NCBI GenBank assembly: GCA_922989275.2
Contig: OV277867.1
Location: 38,926,070 to 38,990,069 of the forward strand
Length of the DNA: 64,000 nucleotides
Direction of reading: 5' to 3'
Source of the DNA: Gari tellinella
Lineage: Eukaryota; Mollusca; Bivalvia; Cardiida; Psammobiidae
The notes below the pieces were generated by a model, which was not told where the DNA came from, made no database searches, and worked only from the letters and a program-made list of their open reading frames with translations. The translations under genes and the position numbers were made by a program. Positions 19,380-30,029 of the stretch are shown in pieces. Every line of letters begins with the position of its first letter. Position 1 is the first letter of the stretch.

Positions 19380-20391
19380 TACATTTGCAAACAATGTAGA
19401 TCAGTGTCTTCACTGTTTGCTAATTTAGAAACGTTGGAAATTATTACACTACTCAGAAATCCAAGTAGAATGGTTCTGGCTTTGATACCAAAACATATCC
19501 ACAAGACAACCGAATAACCCAGAAGTGTTACTTAGTGTTAACAGAGTTAACAAAAAACGGCTGGTCATAAGAATGCAGACAGTCTACATGTGTGTTTGGG
19601 AAACAGTCAAAGCTATTGATCCGAGGTATCAGAGAAGACTTTCGAACTGTTGCCCGAGGCCGAAAGTCCGAGAGCAACAGCTCGAAATGTCTTCGATGAT
19701 AACGAGGGACAATCCTTTTTATTGTTCCGCTAACACACATAAAATAACTGTTTTATTGCATAATACTATATATAAGACTAACTGGATTTTCCAAAAGATT
19801 TAATCAGAGCCAAAATACAAATGAATAAAATTTTATTATACATTTTGAGTTTTTGACAGACACCTAATGACTGATCAGCGTCTTCTTGTAAGCGCTTGCA
19901 TGTTTATATCCACATATTATTGAAATGTTCGGGTCCAAATTTTTTCGGTATTAAAGGATACCGGCGAAACTTTACGTGTATTACCAACTCTAATGATTGA
20001 TAGTAGTATTGTTAAAAATAATAATAAAGCATGAAAGCAAGTATTAAACCTTTGCCAGACACCAACCAATGACAATTATATCTATTCAATACTATTTCAT
20101 TACAGTACGGTCGTCCTGGTTACGGGAAAACTTCTCAATGACCCTGATTTTAAAATTTCTACGCATCCTTTTCGCTCATAGAAACAGTTCGTTCTAGAGG
20201 ACAACCGTCAAAGCTGTTTACTCCGGATTAGGCAATGTCAGAACAACCCAGCAAAACAGTCAAACATAACGAATTACAATTTATATAGAGCATTAGGTAA
20301 TAACAGTATTAATGGGCGAATGCCATTGACTCCTGAGAACATAATATAGTTTGTAGTCTGTTTATTTGTGTGTGCCTGTTAAACCATTTCC
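19380..20391. other. Repeat-derived stretch, no gene
   Basis: 19382-19425 is a short family D type core (TTTGCAAACAATGTAGATC and CTTCACTGTTTGC). 19575-19745 is an imperfect palindrome (ATGTGTGTTTGGGAAACAG against GTTCCGCTAACACACAT) around TTGCCCGAGGCCGAAAGTCC. From 19800 to 20391 nothing was recognised. Confidence 0.45.
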
Positions 20392-20642
20392 TTAACTCTT
20401 TCCTCCCTGAAATGTTAAATTGACAATTCCAGTTTCAAATTTAGTCTAGTCCATTTCTGACTTTTAAGGGTTGTTTTTGTTGATGTTTGGCATTACAACA
20501 AACAGTGAAGACCCTGATCAGAGGGCTCCTTTCGGAGCCCTCTGATCTGGGTCTTCACTGTTTGCACACGACACATGTACTATTTACATGTACACTGTTT
20601 GAAAATGACGCCTATATGCGGGACTATGGTTCAAAGGGTTAA
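20392..20642. mobile_element. Family D MITE with near-perfect hairpin (D1), TTAA-flanked
   Basis: TTAACTCTTTCCTCCC at the left and TTCAAAGGGTTAA at the right. The hairpin 20500-20566 pairs CAAACAGTGAAGACCC, TGATCAGAGGGCTCC with GGAGCCCTCTGATC, TGGGTCTTCACTGTTTG. It has the same layout as the family A/B cassette but a different GC core (AGAGGGCTCC in place of AGACGCCG). Confidence 0.85.
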
Positions 20643-20644
20643 CT

Positions 20645-20840
20645 TAAACGTCTTTTAGCACATTTAGCTTATTCCTCCACTAAAGAAAACATTTCCAAGT
20701 TATACTAAGAAATATATATATGCACCATAAGAAAACAATTCTATATTCTAGCAGATGGAAGCTTAAAGCAGGCTTTAAGGCGCATTCTGCTTTACATTCT
20801 TTGAAATTAGAAACAGGCTATTGTGTAAATAGTTAAAGAC
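20645..20840. mobile_element. Family G MITE with shortened hairpin (G4)
   Basis: TTAAAGCAGGCTTTAAGGCGC and ATTCTGCTTTACATTC near 20762-20805, then AAATTAGAAACAGGCTATTG. It shares flanks with 15043-15299. Adjoins D1. Confidence 0.6.
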
Positions 20841-20844
20841 ATTA

Positions 20845-21320
20845 CTTGACCTAGCTTGGTTGGTAACACCTACCCCCGTAGATAGTTTGAGTCAAAGCAT
20901 GGAGAGCATGCACTTATGGTGGTAGCGTCAAGGCAAAGAATCAGTCAGGCGTCTCATGTGAGTCCCGAACCATATATTTGATAGTTTAGTTAGTAAAACC
21001 AATTTACCCCCCCCCCTTTAGATCTAGTATGTAAGGGCATCTTTTCAAAAAATATGGATGAGCCGTTGCCTGCACAATGTTATCATGCTTTACATTCTTT
21101 TTCACGCCTAGTGAGAACAGTGAGGGGGGAAATCAATGAATGGGCTGGGGTAATGTCTTTAATGCTGGGTGTTATAAAAGCACAACTCTTCTTAAGGAAG
21201 AAAATGCTGCTTCCAAATCACAGCAACAGATGCAAATATTCTTTTATTTTCTCAGTTTGTACATAGATAAAACAGTATCTGTGGTATACATATAAACAAA
21301 CTCCAGTAACACACAATTCA
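20845..21320. other. No gene recognised
   Basis: 20845-20970 (CCTAGCTTGGTTGGTAACAC and GAGAGCATGCACTTATGG) may be a dispersed SINE-type repeat. A 10-C run lies at about 21008. Nothing else supported. Confidence 0.3.
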
Positions 21321-21548
21321 TTAACCCATTTGTGCCCACGATCCCAGATAAGGGGCATAGGCAAACAGTGTAGACTCTGATCAGACGCCGCATTATGCGG
21401 CGTCTGATCAGAGTCTACACAGTTTGCGGATAAGAATATCAAAATAAAACAATATGAAAATGAAAATTTTGACCAGACATCCCTTTGATAAAAAAAGGAC
21501 TAATCCAATATAAAACATGGAAGAATCCACTAGGCGCAAATGGGTTAA
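21321..21548 (+). mobile_element. Family C MITE, intact (C1), TTAA-flanked
   Basis: TTAACCCATTTGTGCCC at 21321 and GCGCAAATGGGTTAA ending 21548. The hairpin 21361-21426 pairs GCAAACAGTGTAGACTC, TGATCAGACGCCGCAT with ATGCGGCGTCTGATCA, GAGTCTACACAGTTTGC; only the last arm repeats one base (ACACAG for ACACTG). Non-coding. Confidence 0.88.
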
Positions 21549-22009
21549 ACGCAATAATTGTAATATCATGCAGTGCCATTAGAAATCCAGCCATATTGCC
21601 TTGCCAAACAGTATTGACCTAACATAGCGATTTCATGTCATTCTTGGCGTTTGATCAAGGTCTACAATAACTAACACATTAGTTAACAAACACTTAAACT
21701 GGACATAATTTAATACCACGATAAAACTGGTGAAACTATAACCAGCAATTATCGACTATTGCTATTAGACATTTCTTCCTTATTCGGAAACGGAATCCGA
21801 ATCGGAAAAAAGGTAAACCGTTGGTAGTAAAGGCTAAATTGGAGGGGGCGTCTTAAAAGTATTTTGTTATTTACTTTAGGCCAAGCAAAACATGTATATG
21901 TATTAAGGTAAGCACCAGAAAGCCTTTATTGTAAAATGCAGATGCAGAAATGAACAAACTCAATAAAACAATGTGTTACTCACTGTTACATAACATATTA
22001 AGCTCACGT

Positions 22010-22249
22010 TTAATCTTTAGAAGTGATTTTCATGAAATTATTATAAAGTTCATGACTTTCCCTCACTAGATCACGAAGTCGACGTCGTCGTCTAGGCGGG
22101 ACGTCCTTCTCGTCTGATGACAGAGCGGCTGCTGCAGCATCTCGACGATTGGCTTGTGCAGGTCCTTGTCTGACAGCGGTTTGTGCAGGTCCTTGTCTGA
22201 CAGCAGCTTGTGTTGAGCATGTTTTGCCAATCTTAGGACATTCAGAGCA
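22010..22249 (-). CDS. Coding-like C-terminal segment, unknown protein
   Basis: Open for 79 codons on the minus strand, stop TAA at 22012-22010. Translation has CSECPKIGKTC, a twice-repeated AVRQGPAQ (24-nt near-exact repeat), RRDAAAAALSSDEKD, then PPRRRRRLRDLVRESHELYN and NFMKITSKD. Base use is much richer in GC than the flanks and the arginine-rich, helix-prone C-terminus looks protein-like. No start codon, so it would be a last exon; an acceptor at CCTAAG is possible. Family not recognised; could also be a transposon remnant. Confidence 0.4.
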   Translation of the reverse strand, partial: CSECPKIGKTCSTQAAVRQGPAQTAVRQGPAQANRRDAAAAALSSDEKDVPPRRRRRLRDLVRESHELYNNFMKITSKD

Positions 22250-23510
22250 TTAAACTGTCTTTGGATACACCCCGACCTAATTTGCCAGATTTGGTAGATG
22301 TGTGTGCTGCTCTTGTATGCAGGCGCAAGCGCATTGTCTCATTTTTAGATATAATTTAACTTTAAACCGCAAATTGGCTATTAAACAGTAAATAATTCAT
22401 TTTGCATATTTTATTGAACACCCCCCTACACACACACACCCCATTGTAGGCGAGTGCACCGTAACGACCATAGTCAGTTACTTTAACTTAGCACGTGCCC
22501 TACAACTTCGAAAATATTTGTCTTCAGCATACAATCTGATCTTCACTTTTTGACTTGATCAAGTGACAGGTTAACAAAATGTATCTAGATCAGACACCGA
22601 TATACCGATTTTATTGACCCCCCACCGATAAATGCCAGAAAGTTCTCCCAACGGTAGAAACATCTCTCCCCTTCTAATAGGTTTACATTATAGTCGTCTG
22701 CTTGTTTACAATACTGTTATGTACATTTTAAACGACAATAAAGAAAAACAATATCAGTGAAAAAGAAATGTATTGAAACAAAAATAAGAAACAATGTTAT
22801 GATAGACTCGAGAAATAGGCAACTCAAAACGAGATAGAACCATACTTGAACCCGAGTACCTGTGTTTGAAACAGCTTAAACTTCTTTTTCACTGTTCATT
22901 TTCTTTTTCACTCCCTCCTATCCTACCCATTCCCCTTCTCACTTACTTTAGAATAACGAAAACCATAGTTTTTGCAACCATCACCCGGGTGTACACCGAA
23001 ATCTTCGAAAGTACATGTAATAGTATCCACTAGCTTCCGACTTTTCGTCCAATTATTGAAGTAAACAATTGTATATATAATATGATTCGCATTCTAGAAA
23101 ACATATAGATGGTCAAGAGTATTTGCATAATCATTGTGGATTGACATTTTATTTTATCCTTAATAATTAGAAACCATGAAATGAAGCTGATAATGATAGA
23201 TAGGTCGACGCATATTTAAGTTTTCTACATATTGATAACAATCACAATATCATTTCTCGATACAGTTTTTGTTAATCCGGGTAAATGAGAAAACTTATAC
23301 TCATTGCTAAACGTATATAGTACGAACATGGCAACGCATTACAATTCAATACATTTGAAAAAAGTAGAAGGATAAAGAATACAACGATCAAATACTAATA
23401 ACCAAACATTAAAAATATACAGTTTGCCAAAGTTTGATATTTATTCAAGTGTTTCAATGATTAAGTAAATCTTTTCAAAATTATTATGAGTGTGGATATA
23501 AAGTACATTC
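22250..23510. other. AT-rich, no feature recognised
   Basis: Contains short C and CA runs near 22425-22440 but no hairpin cassette, terminal repeat or coding signal. It is one of the few MITE-free stretches over 1 kb. Confidence 0.4.
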
Positions 23511-23513
23511 GAT

Positions 23514-23804
23514 CTAATACAAGTATAACTGTTTAGTAAAGAAAATATGTCTCTTTTGTGGGACCAATAAAACTTTCAGCTGGTGTTGTTTGAATGCGCC
23601 TCTGGCATTTGCCTTTTTCACAATGAAATTGGCTGTGCTCCACTTTACCCCTTTATGTCTACCGTTTGAAAAAATGGTGCAAGCAACAGAAGTTCGACAT
23701 ATGGTCGTCGAATTCTGAAAGTTTATTTTACCATAAATAACAGTTTTGATACTGATCGGTTGCCTCTCAACTTGGCTATTGAACAGAATCCAAGCTGTTA
23801 ACAA
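23514..23804 (-). other. Open frame of 96 codons, unrecognised
   Basis: Minus strand, stop at TAG. It contains KTVIYGKINFQN, TICRTSVACTIFSNGRHK and VKWSTANFIVKKANARG. It has no in-frame ATG near its start and lies outside any repeat I recognise. It may be an exon or a chance open frame. Confidence 0.2.
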
Positions 23805-23927
23805 TACTATTCACGATGTAAATCAATACTGCATGATTTTAAATCATCAGAATCGGATTCCCATGATGGTATTTTGAGTATACTATGACCCCGCCCCTCT
23901 TCTTTCCCTTATCAGAGGTGTCCAAAA

Positions 23928-24009
23928 GGTTTACTTTTCTACGTTTTAGTACTTAGCGTTTGCGTTTCGTTTGCGTTTAAACGGGGAAGAATAACAGATT
24001 CTCCACTCT
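23928..24009 (+). mobile_element. Family A right-end fragment
   Basis: TTTTCTACGTTTTAGTACTT, GCGTTTGCGTTTCG, GTTTAAACGGGG and CAGATTCTCCACTCTA: the right third of a family A element. Confidence 0.75.
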
Positions 24010-24399
24010 ATATTGCAGTGCGCCTCTTAGCAACTCGTATTGCACAACGGTTTTCCGTATAGCAGTATTCTAACCGGGAGGGGATAACATGTAATGTAAT
24101 GCTGTGACAATTATGTCATTCACTGCAAATGTATATGTTAATTTGGATCCTCTTTGGTATTTATAACACTCCTTTTATCCTTTCAATACTATAAATAAGT
24201 TTTAAAGGCTTATTTCTATCCAATTTTTGTACTTACAAGTTGTCACAATACAATGCAATATATTGCAGTACGGTTCCTCTGTATTGCAATATATTACAAT
24301 TCGGTCTTCACGGTATTGTTACAGGCCATATTGCTATAGATATGTCAAGTGTACATACCCTAGTACATGTATATAGATCAAGAGAACACAATCTAAATA

Positions 24400-24625
24400 C
24401 AGCGGAAAAGAGATTTGTTTTCTTTCCAAATAAACAGTTTTAAGCTAAACAAGTATTTCCCTTACAGACAGTTTGGAGCCAGATACGACGCTGGTTAAAA
24501 TGTTTGTCACTACGATAAAATTAAGTCATCAGACTTTCCAACAAAATGAAATTTCATACATTTTGTTACATTGCGTTTGTGTTTAGTTTCGTTGAAAAAG
24601 AATAACGCTTTTCCACTTACAAATC
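24400..24625 (+). mobile_element. Diverged family A MITE
   Basis: TTTCTTTCCAAATAAACAG, AGACAGTTTGGAGCCAGATA with the GC core nearly gone, TTGCGTTTGTGTTTAG and ACGCTTTTCCACTTA in the family order. Confidence 0.65.
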
Positions 24626-24958
24626 GATGTACCCGTAACTACAGTGTAATAAAAATCCTTATACACACGTACACTAACATGCGCTGAACAATACCGGTAC
24701 AATACCACACGCTTTCATGGTCGCCCACACAAATACCCATGCTTACAGATATCGCAAAAGCACACCCATGAATACGGATACGAACACATACACATACACA
24801 CTTAGGCACATACAAGCACACGCACATACTACGTAGGAAGTAAATTAAACACATACTTGTCAAAGGTTTTCGATTCAATATTACTCAACATCTAAGATTT
24901 ATGCTTCTTCGCGTCAAATAATGGTTTGTTTTTGGTATTGATGGGTTGATCGCGTGTG

Positions 24959-25204
24959 TACAGTGGAGAAAACGTTACATGTATTCTTTCCCGTTTGAAC
25001 GCAAACGAAACGCAAAATTATGAAGAAAATTACAACTTTTGGACAATTCTGAATGCTGATTTGAACCTGGACGGCAAACAGTTTGGAGCCTGATTAGACG
25101 CCGGGTTACCCGGCGTCTGATCTGGCTCCAAACTGTTTGCATTGGAAATTATAGATTAAGCGTAAACGCGTGTATTGGGAAAGAATAACGTTTTCTCCAC
25201 TGTA
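24959..25204 (-). mobile_element. Palindromic MITE, family A (A10)
   Basis: TACAGTGGAGAAAACGTTAC to GTTTTCTCCACTGTA. Full hairpin with TTAGACGCCGGG in the left arm and CGTCTGATCTGG in the right. Confidence 0.9.
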
Positions 25205-25379
25205 CTAGTTAGTTTCGATATCACTAGGTGCAGAGGTTACGTTAGTTCCAACAAACGCGTTTCCCTCATGCATAATGTATTACATGCTGTACATGTGATA
25301 CTAAACTTTGTTCAAGTCAATAAAAATATACATGTATCTTCTATTTCATTAAAGGTGTTTGGTATCTTAAAGTAAGGTT

Positions 25380-25640
25380 TAAAGAAATCGGAACTCCTAA
25401 GGAAGCTTTCTATTTTAATGTTTTCACTTCAATTCAGTTCTATTTAAAGCAGCTGATTGTACATCAACTACAGTAGACCTCTCTATTAAGATCACTAAAG
25501 AGAAGGCTTATTGACTGTATAAAAGACAAGTGACAGCTTAAAGCAAGTTGGCAGTAAAACAGATATCTCCTATTGATACATTGCTTTAAGCAGTAACCTT
25601 CTTTAAAAACATAATAATTGACGCAATTCAGCGGTCTTAG
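25380..25640. mobile_element. Family E MITE (E4) and a detached half
   Basis: 25380-25450 has GGAAGCTTTCTATTTTAATG. 25469 starts TACAGTAGACCTCTCTATTA, then AAGCAAGTTGGCAGTAAAAC at 25540. The right arm is degraded. Confidence 0.6.
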
Positions 25641-25942
25641 AATTGAAAAATAAACCCGACTCATGTGGTAGTCAACAATACCACATTGCTCTTTAAGTTG
25701 ATATACACAATGTAGACGCAATATGCTCTTCTCTTTTGGATATTCCAATCATGGTTTAATCTATTCACTGGATTGACTTCATCAATTTTGAACACTCATC
25801 GTCTTCGTTTTTTCACATTAAAATTGTAGGTACTTTGACTTATGAAATATTGAAATATCAAAATGTTTGGATCCTGATCAGACGCAGCAAATGTTTGCAA
25901 AGACGTATTGTACCCTAGGCAAGGCAGAGAAGGATTAATTAT

Positions 25943-26194
25943 GAACCCTTTCATTCTCAATGACGCTTAAAAACGCGTTTGCAAACAGTTGGGATCCTGA
26001 TCAGACGCCGCGTTACGCGGCGTCTGATCAGGATCCAAACTGTTTGACACTCGTTTTGAAATTTCTTCAGCAATACTGCCTTATTTTGTATCTTTAAAAC
26101 AACATTGCAGACAAATTTCAAGATTTAAGCAGACGGCAATGGAACGGTGAAGGGGTAAAACACTCACGAAAGAATTGAGCGCGGAAGGGTTAAT
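25943..26194 (+). mobile_element. Family B MITE, nearly intact (B5)
   Basis: ACCCTTTCATTCTCAATGAC start and GCGGAAGGGTTAA end. The hairpin 25979-26043 pairs TTGCAAACAGTTGGGATCC, TGATCAGACGCCGCG with CGCGGCGTCTGATCA, GGATCCAAACTGTTTG. Best reference copy of family B. Confidence 0.87.
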
Positions 26195-26366
26195 AACGTG
26201 TCATATGCCCACGTTTCAAAAATTGTGAAGGATATTCACACTTAGGAGTTCGATTTCAAATAAAGTGCTCTCCTTTTGCAGGTCCTTGGAAAAGATAGCA
26301 CAAATCAACGCTAGTAGAGTGAACACGTGATTTGAAACTGTTGGATATTGACATGCAATGATACTA

Positions 26367-26748
26367 TACAGTGCTCCCTCCCTACAACGGCCCTCTCAAC
26401 AAGGACTCATTCCTTACAACGAACCTTGCCGCAGTTCCCTAAAAAGAACAATTATTGCTGAAATATCGTCTGCTTAAATGTGTCGTCTGGTGTTTTTCTC
26501 AGGTAACAAAATGGACATTTTGACAGGAAACAAACTTAATGACGAGTGACGAACAGCATGAATCCAGATCAGACGCCGCTAAGCGCTGCGTCTGATCTGG
26601 ATTCAGGCTGTTTGCCAATGTAGCCAATTTTCCTCCCTATAACGACTTCCCCCGAACAACGCACATACTTTTTTGTCTCCCATTGGCAATGGTAGTTGTA
26701 AGGAGAGAGTCGTTGTTGAGAGGGCCGTTGTAGGGAGGAAGCAGTGTA
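26367..26748 (+). mobile_element. Pogo-like MITE, family P (P1)
   Basis: TA then CAGTGCTCCCTCCCTACAAC at the left, GTTGTAGGGAGGAAGCAG then TGTA at the right. CAGTG-CTCCCTC ends and TA targets are typical of pogo/Tigger relatives. The interior has TCGTCTGCTTAAA, GACGAGTGACGAACAGC and a hairpin GAATCCAGATCAGACGCCGC paired with GCGTCTGATCTGGATTC. The interior therefore matches family B, although the ends do not. Confidence 0.85.
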
Positions 26749-26828
26749 CTTAATATTTATATTTCAGAAATAAAAGCAGACGACTATTGTTTAAAGCAGA
26801 TGACGTCATGGCAGTGAACGATGATGGT

Positions 26829-27735
26829 GCAGTAAAACCTCTCTATTACGACCACTAAAAGGCAGGCTAATTGGTTGTATAAAATACATATGACAACTAA
26901 AGGTAGCCCGCGGGTGAGCTTAATTTCCATGAAATGTGTTATAAAACTTTGCTTGAAGAACAATAATAGCCTAAGAAACAATGTGTCCAAATATAGGCAA
27001 CATTTATCGTTTGATTTGTCTTAAAGATCTCTTTTTTTTTAAAAAAACCTTGAATTTTGATGTTTTTATTTTTCTCAAAAATAAATAAAGCTAATGACTG
27101 TACGTCTCGCGTAATAGTTGTTCACAACATGCATTACAAGAAAAGCAATAACATTTTGAATAAAGGTATTCAGAAAGATGATATTAACTACTTTAATTTT
27201 GCAAAATGCTATTTTTTAATAAATAATTGAATTACAAATCATTGTCTCATTCAATGTATATTTTTACATGGATGGTTAAATAGTTGGTCAGAAAAAGATA
27301 GAGAATATTGCAGTCAGGATTTGTTGTAATAACATAAAATTATTTTCTTATTAAAATGTTGGAAATTTGAAATTGAGATACAGTTTCCTACCTTGAAATG
27401 AAATTCTGTCATTATAATGCATTACTAATTATTCATAGACTTGCATACAATGTTAATTATATTGTTTAAACATTATAATGTGCAATATCGATCTTGACAA
27501 GGTTGACGCATTGATAAGCTTCAATCTATGGCTTTATAGTTCAATCAAATCTTATTTACCTATTTCATTGTCTTGATAGTCATTAAACCACAACGTGCAT
27601 GCATTTGAACATATATGATTGAACCGTATATAGCATCACTAATTCTAACCAACGAAGACTAAATATAACCTGTCCCTTGATCAATGCGTTATGGATTGAT
27701 AAGTCAATACGAAAGGACACTACACTTAAAACAAA
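26829..27735. other. Family E left end, then AT-rich sequence
   Basis: 26829-26870 is a family E left end (CAGTAAAACCTCTCTATTAC). 26916-27735 is AT-rich with no hairpin, gene or terminal repeat recognised. Confidence 0.45.
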
Positions 27736-27741
27736 TATTTA

Positions 27742-27811
27742 ATTGGAATGGGACTCGAACATAGTCCCTTTGGATTGCTAGTCAATCACTCTACCAATTG
27801 AACTATTGAGG
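27742..27811 (-). repeat. tRNA-Ala-like SINE head
   Basis: Minus strand reads TAGTTCAATTGGTAGAG (A box type), CTAGCAA in the anticodon loop position, and TGTTCGAGTCCCA (B box type). Anticodon-stem pairing is broken, so this is a tRNA-derived SINE or pseudogene. Confidence 0.6.
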
Positions 27812-27929
27812 AAGACAAAGAAGCCTATCAGCCTTTTCTTTATGTAAATTTTCTAGCATAAGCACGTGCAGAATAAGTCTAAATAGTCGAAACGCATTTG
27901 CGCTCGCCTGCAAGAAAATTCAGACTAGC

Positions 27930-28082
27930 GAGTGACCTTAAAGCAACGGGGAAATTAATCAGACAACTCCTAAAGGAGCTATCTATTTTACTGTCACATT
28001 GACGTAAGCAATCACCTGCCTTAAACATCTTATAATAAACACATTTTAGTCGCCGGAGTAGATGAGATTTACTGTATAGCAG
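27930..28082 (-). mobile_element. Family E MITE, right part (E6)
   Basis: CTTAAAGCAACGGGG, AACTCCTAAAGGAGCTATC and TTTTACTGTCACATTG form the hairpin; ends GTAGATGAGATTTACTGTA. Confidence 0.65.
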
Positions 28083-28120
28083 TGGAAAGCTTGTTAAAGG
28101 TTTGACTGTATTCACAACGC

Positions 28121-28368
28121 TACAGTTGAGAAAACGTTATCTTTCCAAATAAACGCGTTTACGTTAAAACTATTATTTCCAGTATAAACAGTTTGGAGCA
28201 TGATCAGACGCCGGGTTACCCGGCGTCTGATCAGGCTCCAAACTGTTTGCCACTCAGATAAAAATTAAAAGTCAGAATTGTCAAAGGTGTCCTTCTATAA
28301 ATTTAAGTGTCTTGCGTTTGCGTTTCGTTTGCGTTTAAACGGCAAAGAATAACGTATTATCCACTGTA
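28121..28368 (+). mobile_element. Palindromic MITE, family A (A11)
   Basis: TACAGTTGAGAAAACGTTAT to TATTATCCACTGTA. The hairpin left arm reads GGAGCATGATCAGACG while the right reads CGTCTGATCAGGCTCC, one uncompensated change. Confidence 0.88.
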
Positions 28369-28504
28369 ACAAAATATTGACTGTCAACACATAATTGCTG
28401 TTCTATACAGGCCCTAATGAGATCCTCATACGAATTTGCCATGTTGCATGCGTGATTGTCACCTATCATCCATACAACAAGTGACATGCTTTGTTTACTA
28501 GGCC

Positions 28505-30004
28505 AACTCACAGTGTAGAGTAGACGTCTTTCTCTGTCATATACAAACATTGCAGAGCCTGGTTTCTGGTTTCATTTCAGATATCACAAGAATCTTAACT
28601 AAGTACAATCTCTTACCACATCTTGAAGAATTTAAGAACTCCTTAAACTTTCCGGGAAAATACTCTTGGAAAAGTCTGTGTAAGAAGTCCATCATGTCTT
28701 ATGAACAAGTCAGTTGGTCAAATCGCATGATGTCAGATCCTGAATTTTCAAGATTCCGAGAAATTAATGTAAACCTGACAACATCTAATATATGGCGTGT
28801 TTGCCAAGAGAGGCCTTGCTCTAGGGAGCTAATGTCATTTCTTGCAAGACTGTCATGTAAACCTGTAGTGTACAACGAGAAAACATGTGGTGGGTGTAAC
28901 CAGATTATATCAGACGAACTAGCTCATCTTGCCATCAAGTGCAATAATACACATATTAAAACCCGTAGACAAGAGTATTTTGCAGAACTAACAACTAAGT
29001 TTGATCACAATCTAAGCAATCTGCTAACAGAGACTATAAATGACATACAGCGAGTGAAATATCTCATAGGCTTTGTGGACAACAAGATCCAGAATGTTTT
29101 AAATGCTGATCAATACCCTGATTTCTTATGCTGTAACGCAGCTTACCTGAAAGACGTCCATGCCATGTTCTTGACGTTTGATAATATTGAATGATTAACC
29201 CATTGAGTCCCGACACTGCACACGGACACTCCCAATCTCTACAAAAATGTACTGCATTCGCAACTATATCATTTTTCAATACATCGCAAATTTGCAGACA
29301 TTGCAGACCCTGGTCAGATAGCCATCTGTTCTGGGTCTGCACTGTTTGTATTGGACAAGTGCAATCTTTGCAAATGTATTGCTTCTAGAGAACGCGCGTC
29401 CATGCAGTCTGGACTCTATGTCTTAACCAGTTAGGTAAACTAGTGCTTCCCTTTGAATGTGTTTCATTTCGGTTTCGAGACACACATTAAGATATTAGGG
29501 ACCCCCTAGTAATTACTTTTATATCCGAAGAAATAACCGTGTTTCTGTCTTTCAAGTATTTTTCCCTTCGTTTCAGAGAGACATGTTTGAAGGACTGATA
29601 TACTGGTATATAAATATGTTACAGTGAAACTTTACTATTCTCTCATTGATTGTAAATGGCAAATAGTTTAAAGCCTGGTCAGATGTCGATTTACTGAACA
29701 TCTGACTTGGTATCAAAGCTGCTTGCAATTGATATGACTGATTGTGTGTGTATATACGATATAACGGAATGGAGAGGATAGTATGTTTCACCTGTTTTGC
29801 ATTGACATCAACACATGACCTTCTATCTATGTTAGATGAAGTTTAGACTTTTCCCTCATGTTTCTGTATGTATTTTCTTTCTCATGTATGTGTTTGTATT
29901 GCCTATTTATTTGCATGTTCGTATATGTAGCCATTTACTACTTATTTTGCAATGTTATGTTTACATATGACTCTCCAGAAATTGGAGGAAATAAAGTTAT
30001 ATAA
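28505..30004 (+). mobile_element. 5'-truncated LINE, C-terminal part and 3' UTR
   Basis: 28550-29194 encodes a 214-residue segment with no ATG at its start, typical of the region after the reverse transcriptase in invertebrate LINEs: WKSLCKKSIMSYEQ, SRFREINVNLTTSNIW, and a cysteine/histidine knuckle CGGCNQIISDELAHLAIKC. No RT motifs remain. A family D type MITE (29193-29370) sits at the stop codon. The 3' end near 29975-30000 reads TTGGAGGAAATAAAGTTAT, a LINE-like tail. Confidence 0.55.
29193..29370. mobile_element. Family D type MITE
   Basis: TTAACCCATTGAGTCCCG start; hairpin pairing TTGCAGACATTGCAGACCC with GGGTCTGCACTGTTTG around ATAGCCATCTG. It begins at the stop codon of the LINE fragment. 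Confidence 0.6.
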
Positions 30005-30029
30005 TAGGTTGTAGTCCCTCCGCCATATA

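Noticed and set aside
28550..29194. 214-codon open frame as a host gene
   Set aside because: It begins without ATG, matches the post-RT region of invertebrate LINEs and is followed by a LINE-like 3' tail.
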